NCBI GenBank assembly: GCA_029204225.1 | Contig: CM055099.1 | Coordinates: 43,958,914 to 44,022,913, forward strand | Origin: Diphasiastrum complanatum | Taxonomy: Eukaryota; Streptophyta; Lycopodiopsida; Lycopodiales; Lycopodiaceae | Direction: 5' to 3' | DNA length: 64,000 bases | In this document: in pieces, positions 42,773 to 62,998 of the stretch | Layout of the letters: each line of letters opens with the position of its first letter | Position numbering within the stretch: position 1 is the first letter of the stretch | Translations under genes and position numbers: made by a program | Notes under the pieces: model-generated | Seen by the model: the letters and a program-made list of their open reading frames with translations, nothing else | What the model was told of the DNA's origin: nothing | Database searches by the model: none

Positions 42773-45700
42773 TGAAAAAGGTAATTTCATTTCAAGGTAT
42801 TGTGATCTTTAAAGACAGTAAATCATGCACCATAAACTGGTAATGCCATGTCTTTTTAGAGCATAAGCAGTTGTGTGTCTCTCCTTTGAATGACTTAAAA
42901 TTCCCTTAACGTCTTTTTGAGTACATAGTCCTGCCATAATAAACTTACCAAAATAATACCAGAACATTGTATCATCATTCATTAGGTATTTGTTGGTACA
43001 TTTGCCTAAAAGGCCAGCACTTGAATCACCCACAAATATACCTTTTTTTTTTGAAGGAATAAAAAAGTATTTGGTGATTATTCTCCACCCATCCATAGAC
43101 ACATGCATGGTTGCATGAAATGGTTAGAGACACTTGAATCCATAATACACTTGATATGTTAGGGCCATTGGCAAACACGGGGATACATGTGACTCGTTAG
43201 TCCCTAAGGGCTCCCGACGGGGTGACACTCAGCCCCGTAGTTCGGGATAATAACCCTTAGGTACTAGGATCTAGAGGGCTTGGTCTATATCCATAGGGAG
43301 TGCCACTAAGTGGAGGGCACCTTTAGTTACTAAGGGTGGGTCCCTAAAGTTAGGTAGGACCTATGTGCCCACATGTTCAGTATGCATGTGAAGGGCATCC
43401 ACATGCACAATAGCAACTGTGCATGTGAGAGGAATTTATGGTCTCCTGGAGGCCTAGCGCTGGTCCTATATGGTGGCCTGTGGGTGTAGAGCCAGGTACA
43501 GGATAGTAGTGGAGATCCAGAGTCACTCTTCCATTGTGGTGGTCCTCTGTCCATTGTTCCTAATATGATAGGTAGACATAAATTTAAGCAACATACAGTC
43601 TAAGGTTGTTCTCAACAAAAGGAGTGATCTCATGTTCTCAGAGCATTGCTAATTTGTGAATTCATCTTTCTTGTCGATGTTGAGGATTGGATATCTTTCT
43701 CTCTTAACAGAAGAGTTTTCATAGGATCGAGTAAGCCTAAATCCATTCATGATTTCATAATCTGCATTCTATGTTGCCTAGAATTTCCTCTTGATTAACA
43801 TCTTAAGTGGATTTTTATTCATTGGTGAGTACTCATCTTATCAAATTTTGAAATTATTTAGCAGCTTACTAGGGTTTCTCATCTTGTGCCCATAATTCTC
43901 AATCGGGTTGAATTCATAGCTAGTGCCAGCATCTTTCAATCGATTCCTATCTCAAAGAAAACTTGTAAGATTAAAATTAATCTCAGTTCGCTTTTGATAA
44001 TATGCAAAAGAAAATACACGTATGCTGAAACTTGATCGCATCATCTTTCAATTAGAAACTTACATTCAAAAGCTTGGTTAGATCTCATACAAATGCACAA
44101 CAAGTATGAAGGATAACCAATTTAACATTGCCTAATCATTCTACTCCTGAAATCATTTTTCCCTTGATTCTTGCTATAGAGAGGAAATATTTACTCAATG
44201 CTGATTGCTAGTAAGAAAAAAATCAAAGCCTTGTTAAAGCTTTCAAAATAGAAAAGCTTGTATTCATAGCTTACTTGGATCTTTCAGCATGAATGCAAAG
44301 CAAAATGTATGCATGTAAAAAAGATTCAAGCAAATCAATTTGATTTGTGTTTAGTGAAAGTGTGTGCATCATATCCTTTGAGTTCTCCTTGGCCACCAAT
44401 CATTGTTTGAATTTCATCGGAGTTAACTATTGGAACATACTCTTTTGTTGCTTCAAGTTTGAAATTAGAGTCAACAACGTATTCAATATTTCCAAGGTTT
44501 CTAACTATCCTTAAAAGTCTACGTTCCATGTTTGTATGAGAAGAGTTCTTAGTCCCTTTGGATTAAGGCTCATGAGTTCTAGCTTCTTTATCTATTGTTG
44601 CTTCAAATATAGGTATTTTGTGAGTCACTTACATGTACACACCTATTGTTTATGTTGTTGTTTGTCAATCTCCAATAGCACCTCTTGATTGCCTTATGTC
44701 CGTTTCATCACATATTCTTGAACAATGTTCATTGTTCTTGTGTTCACCTAACGAAAGCTAACCTTTATTTGATATGTTTGACATCGATCACATGCCAATG
44801 CATCTGTCATATCAAAAACATCCCCATTTTTTCCTTTAATGCAAGTCTTTCTCCAATCTTCCACAAGGAATTCAAGCGGTCCTTTTTCATGGTCAACTAG
44901 AGCTTCATCATTATATGTTTCTAAGAAAAGTTTCAAAAAAGAAAAAAAAAAGGTCAAAATAACACATAGGAATCTCCTCGAAAAAGAGAAACGTTGAAAG
45001 GAAAAAGCCAATCACATACTTCATTTGAATCACTAGACATCGTGAATCAATTTCAAAATTATCAAAAGGGAGTACGCTAAAGCTCAAAAGGATATACTTA
45101 TTAGAAAGCACCACAACTTGTGGTATTGAATCCAATGATGAAAATGAGTTGAAACTTCATGAATATTTTTATGTTGATTTAGGCCGGGGCAAAGAAGTTA
45201 GAATGTCAATTGTGAGCTACACTTTCAATTGAGGGACAAGAGAGCTGTTTTCAGTGCAACAAGAAACAGCCATCTGCAGCTCTTTCATCAGAAAATACTG
45301 AGCAACAACAAAAGCAGCATGTGAATCAATTTGGTTGAGGTGGCTCCTTGAAGACTTGTGGTTGCAACAAGTAGCCCATAATATTACATTGCAATAGTGG
45401 AAATTGTATCCAGCTAGCCAAAAAATGGGTACCATTCGATGACAAAACACATTGAGGTCGACCAACACTTTGTGTATGCAAGGTGGAGAGTGAGGAGGTC
45501 AAGCTCTCATGCTATGACACAAACAACCAATTAAAATCTTCACAAAAGCATTGAGCAAGAGAAATTTGAAAAGTTTTGAAATGTATTAGGTTTCACGGAT
45601 AACAACATAGCCATTATGGATTATGGGGTTATTATAAGTAATGTCTAGTGTATGTTGTAAAACCACATGGCTCATTTTCACGTAATTGACTTAATGCATA

Positions 45701-46780
45701 CGAGAACACTATCTCTAAGTTATATATATACATTGTACTATACGTACATAAAGAGGTCACTAGTGTCTCATAATTATAAATATCCAGGGGCATTAGGTTA
45801 GGCCCTCGTAGTAGTATGGAGGTGCTAAAAAGTCAAAGGAGGTAGGGGAAGTCAAATGGGGTGAAGACGTATAGCATGTGTAAAATTTTCAAGCAGTTTC
45901 ATGTGCCGCCCGACAAATATGCGTGATAGTTGGGGGAAACTCCAACACCATGCTTGCATAATACTTCTGTGTTGTAATCATCAATAAAGTTTCCTTTCTA
46001 TCTTGTGTTTGATCCCACTGATGCGCTCTATGATTCTATGATCAATGCTCTTGCTAGGTAGCACACATAGTTGCACTTTTCCGAAATGCATCGTCCCGAT
46101 CTTGTTCTAGAATGGTCCTGGAAAAATGGATCATTTTGGAACTGAATGCTATGTAGTTTTTTTAAAATTGGTGTGTTAGGGTGAAAAGAAACACCACCTA
46201 AAGGTAATAAAACAATTGAAAATAGTTCACAAAAGTTTGTCAACTGTGAATCAGTGAATCAAGGATATTAGTGCAGATTTTCATAAGTCCATTTTATCAT
46301 ACACATTGAGCTACTTGCATGTAGAGTAATGAGTTATGAAGGAGCCTTGTAGAAGTCGTTTGAAGATTTCTAGACTTTAACAAACTGATATTAGATGTGA
46401 TGCAGTGATGCATACTAAAGGGGTCATACAAAGCATACACAAATTACTTAGCATAGTAAATTTGAAACTTGAAACTTGAAAGTAATTACAATTTACATGA
46501 TACAAAACCATAGAAATCTAGATTCCACACCTGCCTCATGAGAATGATTAATATGACACAAACTATTTGATATCTGTGTCATACGACAAGGAGTGGGCCA
46601 ATGGCCAAGTACAGGGGTAACCAGATACCATGCGGCTTCTTTCACATGTCTAGTTTGGATGCCCCCTAATTGACTGCCGGTTGCAACTCCAGCTATAGCC
46701 AACTATATTTGACATGCGATTCCTAACCACAAGTTAGAGCTTCTTCTCAGGGGCATTTCTAACTCAACATTGACTAACCG
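42773..46780. other. No gene recognised
   Basis: Several minus-strand frames of 60-100 codons (42809-43108, 44748-45011, 45217-45468) look partly gene-like but have no known motif and no splice partners that I could join. 46.0-46.78 kb is probably LTR of the element whose edge is at 46798. Confidence 0.35.
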
Positions 46781-46784
46781 TAGT

Positions 46785-46812
46785 TGGTCAGGGGCGTAAC
46801 ATGCTCCCTCTT
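46785..46812 (-). other. Polypurine tract and 3' LTR start of a Ty3-type element
   Basis: On the minus strand AGAAGAGGGAGCA is followed by TGTTACGCCCCTGACC. A purine run joined to TGTTAC is the usual 3' LTR junction of plant Ty3 elements. The weak minus frame 46884-47081 before it (KILGRRL) may be the end of a decayed integrase. The other LTR end was not found. Confidence 0.4.
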
Positions 46813-47819
46813 CTCAGACATCTACGCCCTTAGAAACGAAACAAAAGAGGCTCATTTCTATTCTTTCGACCTCTTAGACTTTGTTAAGGCTCACTACTTT
46901 CAAGTCCTTTTGTATTTACAAATACACCCAATCGCCTTCCCAAAATCTTGAGAAATTCATTCAAGGTTTGGATAATGCATGGCTCAATTTTGAGCACTCT
47001 AGACACTTTTTGAACTAGTGGAGATCGGCCATTGTTTGGAACTTGATTGCTTAAGCATGGGTGGTCTTGGTTGGGACCCAAAATTCAGCATAAAGGGGCC
47101 ACAATAGCATTTGAATGTGTTTGAAATATCAATGTTTCAAACACGTTTGAAACATAAACACTTCACACATTTTTTTTCCGAGACTTGACCCAAAAAGAAA
47201 AAGTTTTTACTCAAAGCAATTTTCACCGTTTGTGCACTTTTCATCCTAAGCAAATGAATAAAGGATTTTTTCCACAAAGATATGAACTTTGTCAATCGTA
47301 GTAGATTGAATGCTTTTGTTGATTTCTCAAAATGTTTGGAACATTTATAACGCGTTTCAAAGGTTCAAATGCTTCTTGGAATGGGTCGTAGCGAGTGGTA
47401 GACTGCTTATGAGTGTTGCAAAACTCAAGGAAAGGAAGACACTCATATGCACAAAGTCTATCCTTCATAGTTTGATTGGTCCTCTTTGTGTGATTATCAA
47501 ATTTTGGATAATTTGCTGAGCTGATTTGATCGAAATGTAGGGCATGATAAATGTTTCTCGCAAGGCTAGTACAAATGTGGATTCAACAAGACGTCATATG
47601 GCCCAAGAATATCACATAAAGGTATCAATAGGATCATCAGACAACCTTGTCTGATAAATGTTGTAGATTTGGAAATACGATTGTAGCTAATAGATCATAT
47701 CGCTTTACTAATGCGTTAGGAACACCAATGGTGACCATCAATGGGTACCTAATACCTCAAATATGGATGAAGAATGTAGTTGTCAAATGCCGGGAAGGGA
47801 CTCTAGGTCCCACATAACA

Positions 47820-48420
47820 CTAAGCCATGCCCGCTGGTGGATGAACAAAGCCAGCATTGTCAATCATATACATCTCGTGCCAAGCCAGCGAATGATGCAA
47901 GAATGTCGAAGGATGCTCAAAGGTACCTAAAGGATTCTTAATGCACCATTGATATTTCAAGGTACTCATAAAGTCCACACACAAGAACTGGTTCAAATGC
48001 ATTGATAGAAAAGATTTAGACTAGGAATGCCATTTATAATTATCAGGGATTGGCTCCACAAATGTACCATCAATAAAGCCATAGATAGAGGCATGGTCAT
48101 CTAGGAGATGTGTCACAGGATGCCTTGAAGAATAAAAGGCTACACATTTGCTAGCACATAATGGGCAAAAGAATTCCGAGAAGAGCGCAACCCTTTATCT
48201 GCTAAGGAAGAGATTAGTGGCAGTTTTTGACTTATGCATGTACGTGGGTCATAACTCGTATGCACATCCAACCCAGGTGGAACAACCTTGTATGACCAAT
48301 GGAACATAGTATCAGGTACCACCATGCTATTAAACATATCCAAAGCCAAGCACATAATAAGGGACCATGCATATTAGAGAGCATTTGCTACAAAGGACTG
48401 TGAAGAGATGGCCCAAAGAA
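47820..48420 (-). pseudogene. Degenerate transposase-like remnant, possibly PIF/Harbinger
   Basis: A translation over several frames gives SIYGFIDGTFVEPIPDN, a phrase like the first-Asp block GFIDGT of PIF/Harbinger DDE transposases. About 20 residues later comes FLSMHLNQFLCVDFM, and then PLGTFEHPSTFLHHSLAW, where GxxHD normally stands. An in-frame TAG (about 48027) and other stops break it. The upstream frame 48140-48355 may be its N-terminal side. The match is by eye and the Asp of GxxHD is not conserved. Confidence 0.35.
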
Positions 48421-48536
48421 TCAGACCTGTACTATAGACTTTGACTACCATAGCTGAAATAATCAAGCCACCCCTGTACGTAGGAAAATCATGAAAGAAG
48501 GCCCGTCAAACAAAAAAATTACCATAGGAGCTTAAA

Positions 48537-48992
48537 TCATCTGTCAAAGAAACGATACCGCTGTACTTCTGCTTCACCAAGTACATGTTGAACATTCTTG
48601 TCTATCTGAAGTGACATTGCTAGGTGTATCAACTGAGCATGCCACATAACCATTGGTAATAATAGAGCTGGAAGTACACATGCCTCAAGCCATCTGCAAA
48701 GACCAAGAATGTCTAGCAACATCAATTGGACATGGTGTAATTGCATCTCAAATTGGGTGTCTAGACCAAGAATGCCAAATTGCAATGTTATGAGTAAGTG
48801 AATATGGTCGCTTATAGGGTTTCCAAGCAACCCATAAGGCCCATGAATTGAATCACCATCTTCAGTAATTGGCTCCACAAACACACCTAGAACAATAGCA
48901 AGAACAAATGAAAAATTGCATCCAAGCGTACATGATCTCAAGCTATAGGGCCAACAAGAGAATCTAGACGATCCAGTGCTCCATCTATACAT
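48537..48992 (-). pseudogene. Open frame of unknown function next to the transposase-like remnant
   Basis: 151 codons, Leu-rich, with the phrase GVFVEPITEDGDSIHGPYG. FVEPI also occurs in the remnant at 48050, so this could be part of the same family. It is hydrophobic in the middle but shows no clear membrane topology. Confidence 0.25.
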
Positions 48993-51701
48993 GTAACCTC
49001 TGCCTCAGTTGGAAGACCATGTGTACCATCTGGAAACTCTGCTACAATTGGAACCTTTGCTACATCTAGGTCATATACACGAATCTTTGCTAGAACGGGT
49101 TACTAGGACTTTAGGAGGTATAAACCAAGGATATTTCAATCTTGGTATTTTACCTTAGACACAAGATATGGCTGCTCCAAAACATGCATCCCATCATCCA
49201 AATGTTGTGGTCTACATATTTGCATGCCTCTGTCGCATCAAGAAGTTGCTGCTCTACCTCATTTGGAAGGTCATGTGGCCCATATGCACACATCTCTACT
49301 ATGTTGACAAGATCCTATGAACAAGTTGATTACATATATAATGGAAAAGTCTCAAAATGAAAATTGAAAAAGATTTCTTTTGAACAAAAAATTTGGATAG
49401 ACAACAACATTTTATCCAAAGTTTAACTTGAAAGTGAATTTGCGTCAATGGTCTTACTTTAGTCTAGTGCCCTCATACACAATGATTATTCTCAATTGTG
49501 GTAGCAAAAAAGTACAAAAAAGATCACTTTATCTAGAAGTAAAAGTTAAGGTTTTCTAAAGAACAACGAGCAAAGAAAATCAATACTCCAGGGTCAACTA
49601 ACAAACTATTGCAAACTGATAGATCTTAATTTTGATAAGGAAAAGTTTTGACAAAAATTTTGAAAAAGAGAGAAGGCAGCCAAAGAGATAAAGCATCCAG
49701 GCAGAATGACTAGAGGGAGAAAACGACTATCGCAAAAAGAAGAAGCTTCCCAATTGCTCAAAAAAGTGCATTGCTACTATCATGCCCACGACTAGACCGA
49801 TCTCGGATTTCGTCAATAGGCCTACCTCGACTCGTAATTTAATTATGATTGTTTGTGGCCCTCATGTGTATAAGGCCATACTTAATGGTTGGAGGCCTAA
49901 AACTCAAGACGGTGGATTTATATGGGTCTATCAGTGACTCATAGGAGAACTAAATGATGTGGCCAAGTCAGGCTACAGATGTGTCCAGTTGTCACAGTGC
50001 ACTACTAGTGGTGCATGGGCCTTGGAGGGTATAACTATACCCATTGGGCTCTCACTAGTGTATGCTTGATATTGATGTTAGTAGCTACATGCTACTAGTG
50101 TGACTCCTCTCTCCTTGTGAGTGATTGATCCATAGCTTGGGGTCTAGATCCGTTTGACCTAGATTTGGTTGGGTTGGTTTGTCCACCATCCGATTCCCTT
50201 TTGTTGCTTTGTTGCGGTTGGCTTAACTATTGTATCCTTGGTGAGGGACTTTATAGCTACCAACTTACGACCAATATATGGCACATCAGATAAAGCATAG
50301 AAAGTGATGGACAATGAACAATCTCCTTCAAAGATTATTGAAGATCTCCAAGTACATTTATATAGAAAAAGCCTTACATGCAATGTAGTTGAGTTTTGAG
50401 TTCCCCCATGAAGAACCAAGCATCTTAATAATTGAAGGCTATTAAGTTTGAATAATAAGGCAACAGTTTTGGAGGGAAGTGATGTGCCCAACAATGGGTG
50501 CTTTTAAATGTGTGACTAAAGATTGGTTGGAACAATGACTGAGAATCTTGGTCAATCATATGTGGGTGCACATTGTATACAATACATGAATTGAGTATAT
50601 GAGACAGTGAAAATGTCTAGTCAAGGAATAAATCATTCAATTTTGTGGTGGGAAAGACTTGGAAGCCACCGATACAAGCAATGAGGGATGGGAGTTGCAA
50701 AAGATCGTCAATTGCATGTTGGCTACGATGTGTGCAACCACAATTTGAATTTCTATTTCACACCTAGCCAAATTTTGAAACTATTTCAAATAAGTCAGAA
50801 CAAATGACTCCTCTCTGATGCGTCACAATCAAACAAGCCTCAAATGAAGCAAAGCTGATATCATGTATCCCATGAGGGTTCAAAGCAACGTATTTTTTAA
50901 ATCTAGATATGCATTTGTTTTGTTGTTGAATGTTATCCATTCTTGCCTATGAACTCCCCCCGACTCTTTGCTAACTTACTTTTTATCTATTTAATCTTCC
51001 AGAGGCACCTTCGACTACTACAAAATTTCCATTTATTCCATATTCTTTTGTTGTAACGACTCGATTTTGGGTTTCATTGGTTCAGTGTCCTTATCAAATC
51101 TTCCTCTAAATCCATTTATGAACATTTACATCTTCTAAGGATCAAGAGCATAGCCATTACCATTTGGTTCTTGTGGACGTGAGTAAATGTCGTCTTTGTG
51201 TTCATGGCATTGTGTTTGAATTAAATTGCCACAAATATTAGCACCTTAGATGGCATCACCGTGTTGACACCAATGTTAATCTGCGAGGATCATGACCCTG
51301 AGATGAGATAGTAAACAAGTCTATATTGTCAATATTTTTGCTTACCTTTTATCTAAAAACTATTCTTTACAATATATAAAGGGAAAGAGAGGAGAATTGA
51401 ATGGAAAGTTGGCGTCAACAAAGGGGGAGGAAAACAGGAGATGTGGGGAGGTTGCATGCACTTTGTATGGATAAAGATTGCATGCCTAACGTACGCAAAA
51501 AATGTTCATAAAATTGGGCATAAATATGTTTCTATATTGAAGGAGATTTTTGAATATGGTTGGCAGTCAAACCTCAATGGATTTCTACTTGCAATAATGG
51601 TTTATGAAATAGGAGTAGATTAGAACTTTTGGTGGACATAAAATACAATTCTCTATGTGGTTTTGATTATATTCTCATGATCTCAAGCACTAGAGCAACA
51701 A
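48993..51701. other. Upstream region of the endosulfine gene; no other gene recognised
   Basis: Frames are short. The last few hundred bases should contain the promoter and 5' UTR. A 5' UTR intron is possible, because the ATG is preceded within 25 bp by CTCAAG, a potential acceptor; this cannot be decided. Confidence 0.4.
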
Positions 51702-54700
51702 ATGGCGAGCATGGAAGATAAAAGAGGGTCATCCCCAACGTCAGTAGAAGATTTCTCCGAGCAAGAGTCTATGCCATCTGCTGATGAGCAGGTGTTAAGC
51801 CTAAAAAAATCATTTTCATTTTTGCTTTCCTTATCATTTCACATTATTCCAGCATGTTCTAATTTGGTGCTTGAAGTAACAACATTTGGTTGTAACTTTC
51901 ATTTCCCCCCCCCCCTAGGAGGCAGCAATGCGTAAAAAGTATGGAGGTCTAAAACCGAAAAAGCCTCCTCTTATTTCCAAGGTTTTTTCTTCCTTTTTCT
52001 ACTGTAGATCTAGTTTAAGATGATATGAATTAATGATGATATATTATGTTGTGCTATTTGAGTATGTAAGCTTTGCATAGTCTTTCCTTTCCTTTTGTAT
52101 GCAATGTTCTAGTTACACGTTTAACTTGTGCATTTTCACAAATAATAGTTGTCTCATTGATGAAATTGCGTATGTAAGAGTTTGTTTTGTTTGAGTGTGT
52201 TCTTGACCTTTTTAAATCTTTCAGGATCATGAGCGAGCATTTTTTGACTCTGCTGATTGGGCCCTTGGGAAGGTTAGTTCAATGCACTCGACTGTTTTTT
52301 TGATTTGAGGTCAGAGAGAGAGCTTTATAAATGAATGGTAATCAAAGGTACATAAGATTGAGAACACACATATCAAGTGTGTTGGTATTAAGGGTGTTAG
52401 GGCTTTTACTCCTTTACAGTTTTCATAGATAGATGTACGTTTTGTAATTACTGAAATGGCCAAGTCACCAGCCTTTGGGGACCTTTGTGAGTAAAATGTA
52501 ACTAGTTGGCATTGAGTCTTCTGTAGTTGACTAGTAGTTGCTGCATTCATATTGGAAATGTGACACGGGAAAGAGTACTCCTGAGTTAGGGTAAGATGTG
52601 AATTGGTAAAGATAGGAATCAAGTCAAAATGCCCACCGATAATCAACAAAGCAACAATAAACCCATTCCTTCCTATATTTAGCTTCCTCAATGAGAGCTA
52701 TGAGAGTGAATATGTTATTTGATGTAGAATAGTGAGCTCTTAAACTTGCCTAACCCATAGCATGTAACAGTTCTGCCTCGTTGTTGATTGATGTCTGTAA
52801 TATAATCCCATAAAGTTTGGCAATCACATGTCCAATTATGATTGTTACATCATTTTTTGGCCCCATAAGATTGTTGACTTTGTAAGTAAGATGTATAGTA
52901 TTAGCACACCTAAAACTTGAGTGGGAACAAAATCAGATATCCGCAAGCATTTTACTCTTCTTTTGCTTTGAGGTTTATTTGTTGCTCTTGTTCCATTGCC
53001 CTACTCATATGTTTTAATATTTTAGGATAATTTGAGTTTCTGTTTATCTCCTCTTCTGGCACCTATTAACATGAATTTCTTTTTAAGAACCTGCCTCCAA
53101 CGCTCATTGATTTCTACATTTGTTCACAACATGCCACTGCCCTTTATGTCGCACCCACACTGAAGACGAGTGCTATGTTAAGAAATCTCATAGGCCTTTT
53201 TCTTTTCTAGAAGCATAGAACTTTACGTTGGGCATCTAGCAAAAGGTCCTTGGCATTATTATGTCAAGGGATAACAAGGGCACAGATTTTTGGGGCATTT
53301 ATGTCTTTTGCCTCGATAAGGTTCTGATGGAAAAGAAAGTGATGCCATTGTATGAAGGGCAGTTGTAAGAAGATGAAGATCGAGTTTTGGGGAAGGCTTT
53401 TAGAGGGAACTTGCGTAAGCAAGGAGGTTAGAGAGGAGTACATAAAAGTATCCCTTTGGAAAGTTCATGAGATTCACATAGATGCAGTAAAAGCTCATCA
53501 TATCTAGTACCAGATCCATTAACATTATCCAATGATCTCCCCATTGTCTAGAGCATGAATATGTAGTATGCCATCCACTACGTGAAAATTCGTTTGTCTA
53601 CCTGCAAACATTTGTCTCCAAATTGACACACAAACCCTATCCTCAAAGGACACAACGAGTCCTTGAAAAGGCATGCCACTTCTCCCAAAGTTTCCCACCT
53701 TGAGATCTCATCTCCTCTCTTTAAGCGGAAAACCACTAGAAACGTGAAACGGTTGGTATACACCCTTGATCTGGCTTTCGTGAGTCTTAGTGAAGAAGAG
53801 AATGTCCCCTTTTCTTAGATGGTCCTGTAGCTCCAAGTGTTTTTACAATTCCATAGTCCTATCTGTACAAGGGATGAAAGGGACCTTACAATCTTGACAC
53901 GCCTTGAGGCCCCAATTTCCTATGCCATGGTGTTTGGGGAAAACTTCCTTTCTAAGAAAATAGGTCTCTCATCCCTAAAGGTGACCCACTCTTGCTCTCT
54001 CGCTTCTTGGACGACCTTTCTTCTCTCAATCACTTGGATGGTTGTGAGGTCATTATCCATGAAATCTATGAACCCCTTAAGTTTAGGCCTTTGTCTAAGG
54101 GCCTCCTGTCAATCTTCCCAAGTATGGAATTGGATAACCATCGTAGTGCTGTCTGTTTTGGATCTCTGTATGTTCTATGATTCCTTGGTACTGTTAAGGC
54201 GTATAGGATTCGAAACAGCCGATACGGCTGGTCATATACTGAGTGGCTCCAGAATCAAGAAACCAGGAGCTGTCGTCTGATGCTTCTGATGGCTTGTCAT
54301 GAATGCATCGTGATCCGTTTCTTGATTCGGCTGAGATGCTTCTGCAGCTGTTTTTGCCATCTGATTCAATTGCTCTTTGTTGTTGTTCTTGGCTTGCAGT
54401 AACCACAGTTTTGGATTCTGCCTAATCAGATTACAATATTTTTTTCCATTTTTGCTAATCTTTTACATATGCATTTCTGGCATCAGACCAGAGTGACAGG
54501 TTTTTTTAGTAGAGTTATACATTGAGATGACAAATCTTGTCTAAATCTTCAATCTACACGTTTGGACCTTTGTTGTTTCACTGCAGGCTTGAATAAAACC
54601 AAGAAGGTAAGCTGATAACTATATCTAGTAGACTAGTAGTAGGTGCTGTAATTTTTGAACCTGAATTGTAGGCTTGACAGTGGTGACTCACATGTCCTTC

Positions 54701-55461
54701 TGTATTGGAATTTTGGAATTTTAAACCACTTCAGGAGCAACAGGGTACACGATCTGAGCAGAAGCCTAGGAATCCAATTGAGGCTCTTCGTCCGAAGCTG
54801 CAGGTATTTTGTTGTACCTGAGTTTCAGTGCTTGTTAGCTTGCTTTTCCACTCTCTTGCTAAATTTTATGTGCTGTAGAGTCTGTTAACATAATTAGTGG
54901 TTCATGGTAGTCTTTAATATTGCTCCACCCCCTATAACCTTCAGCACAAACATTAAAGTCTGTCACTAAAACGTAAAAGTGTGCACTTTTTTGCTTAATG
55001 GTAATTGGCTTAAAGGTTTACATTTTCGATTCTCACTGTTCTCATGAATATGACTGTTACTCCTATTACTGGCCTTACATGTAAACTGTAGAAGCAATTT
55101 TCAAAAATATCAATAACAGCATGAGTACTCTTTTGTACTGATATATGCTAGATTAATTTGTTGTTTTGGATAATTTCCAGCCCACTCCTCATCAGCCGCT
55201 ACCCTCCAGATTGTCATCACAAGCTTCTTCAGTAGAAGGTACCGTATGAACGTTAAAAAAATTTAGCTTTCACATTTGACTATTTGGCATGGTGTATGCT
55301 TTTGAACACTCGTGGAGTGGAGAATTCCCTGGAAGACGAGATCACATTGTGACCTTATGAAGTCACAAGAGTGGTGTTATACAGCTCTGATTATGAACCT
55401 TGAATTGTAAGTAGATGCATTCTGAATAACAATGGAATTGCTTGTTGTTGCAGGTCAATAG
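51702..55461 (+). CDS. ENSA-like: Endosulfine/ARPP-19 family protein (spliced, 8 exons proposed)
   Basis: Small phospho-regulated inhibitor of PP2A-B55. In animals and yeast Greatwall/Rim15 kinase phosphorylates the Ser of FDSGDY; plants have FDSADW. Proposed exons: 51702-51791, 51919-51981, 52225-52272, 54487-54499, 54587-54606, 54735-54803, 55181-55238 and 55454-55461, all with GT-AG introns, coding 122 residues. Visible landmarks are MRKKYGGLKPKKPPLISK (34-51), DHERAFFDSADWALGK (52-67, target Ser60), NPIEALRPKLQ (91-101) and PTPHQ (102-106). The family is usually 110-140 residues. The C-terminus (PLPSRLSSQASSVEGQ) differs from the angiosperm form. Exon 4 is inferred: without it exon 3 joins GCTTGA and stops at once. 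Intron 3 (2214 bp) holds a copia remnant. Confidence 0.9.
51905..51915 (+). promoter_or_regulatory. C11 polypyrimidine tract at the intron 1 acceptor
   Basis: Eleven C residues are followed directly by TAG and exon 2. The pyrimidine tract of this acceptor is almost only C, which binds U2AF less well than U-rich tracts. The run is also prone to length change. Confidence 0.7.
54194..54406 (-). pseudogene. Copia protease fragment in intron 3 of the endosulfine gene
   Basis: The minus frame has a Gln/Ser-rich part and then SSWFLDSGATQYMTSRIGCF, the copia protease active site. It stops after CFESYTP. Further left (53.8-54.2 kb) coding character is lost. It is antisense to the host gene and ends about 80 bp before the proposed micro-exon. 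Confidence 0.75.
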
Positions 55462-62680
<7,219 letters not shown>

Positions 62681-62682
62681 TG

Positions 62683-62998
62683 AAAAAATTTGATCCTTCG
62701 GAAAAATTCGATCCTTTTGAGCCTTTGGAAAAATTCGAGTCATTTGAAAAATTTGAGTCTTTGGAAAAATTCGATCCTTTCAAAAAATTCAAGTCTTTCG
62801 AAAAAAAAATTGAGTCTTTTGAAAAAAAAATTGAGTCTTTCGAAAAAAAATCGAGTCTTTGGAAAACTTCGATCCTTTGGAAAAATTCGAGCCTTTGGAA
62901 AATTTCGAGTCTTTTGAAAAATTTGAGTCTTCAAAAAAATTCGATCCTTTGGAAAAATTTGACTCTTTGGAAAAATTCGAGTCTTCGGAAAAATTCAG
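62683..62998. repeat. 18-bp minisatellite, GAAAAATTCGAGTCTTTG
   Basis: About 16 imperfect units, some shortened or with longer A-runs. Because the unit is a multiple of three, both strands stay open: the plus strand gives EKFESL-like repeats, and the minus strand RLEFFQ-like repeats joined to the end of the phosphatase-like frame. Confidence 0.9.

Noticed and set aside
43180-43560. Low-AT block with CCCGACGGGG words
   Set aside because: It resembles LTR sequence, but no second copy, primer site or TSD was found.
53837-54280. 147-codon plus-strand ORF in intron 3
   Set aside because: It overlaps the antisense copia protease fragment and has no motif; the endosulfine exons skip it.
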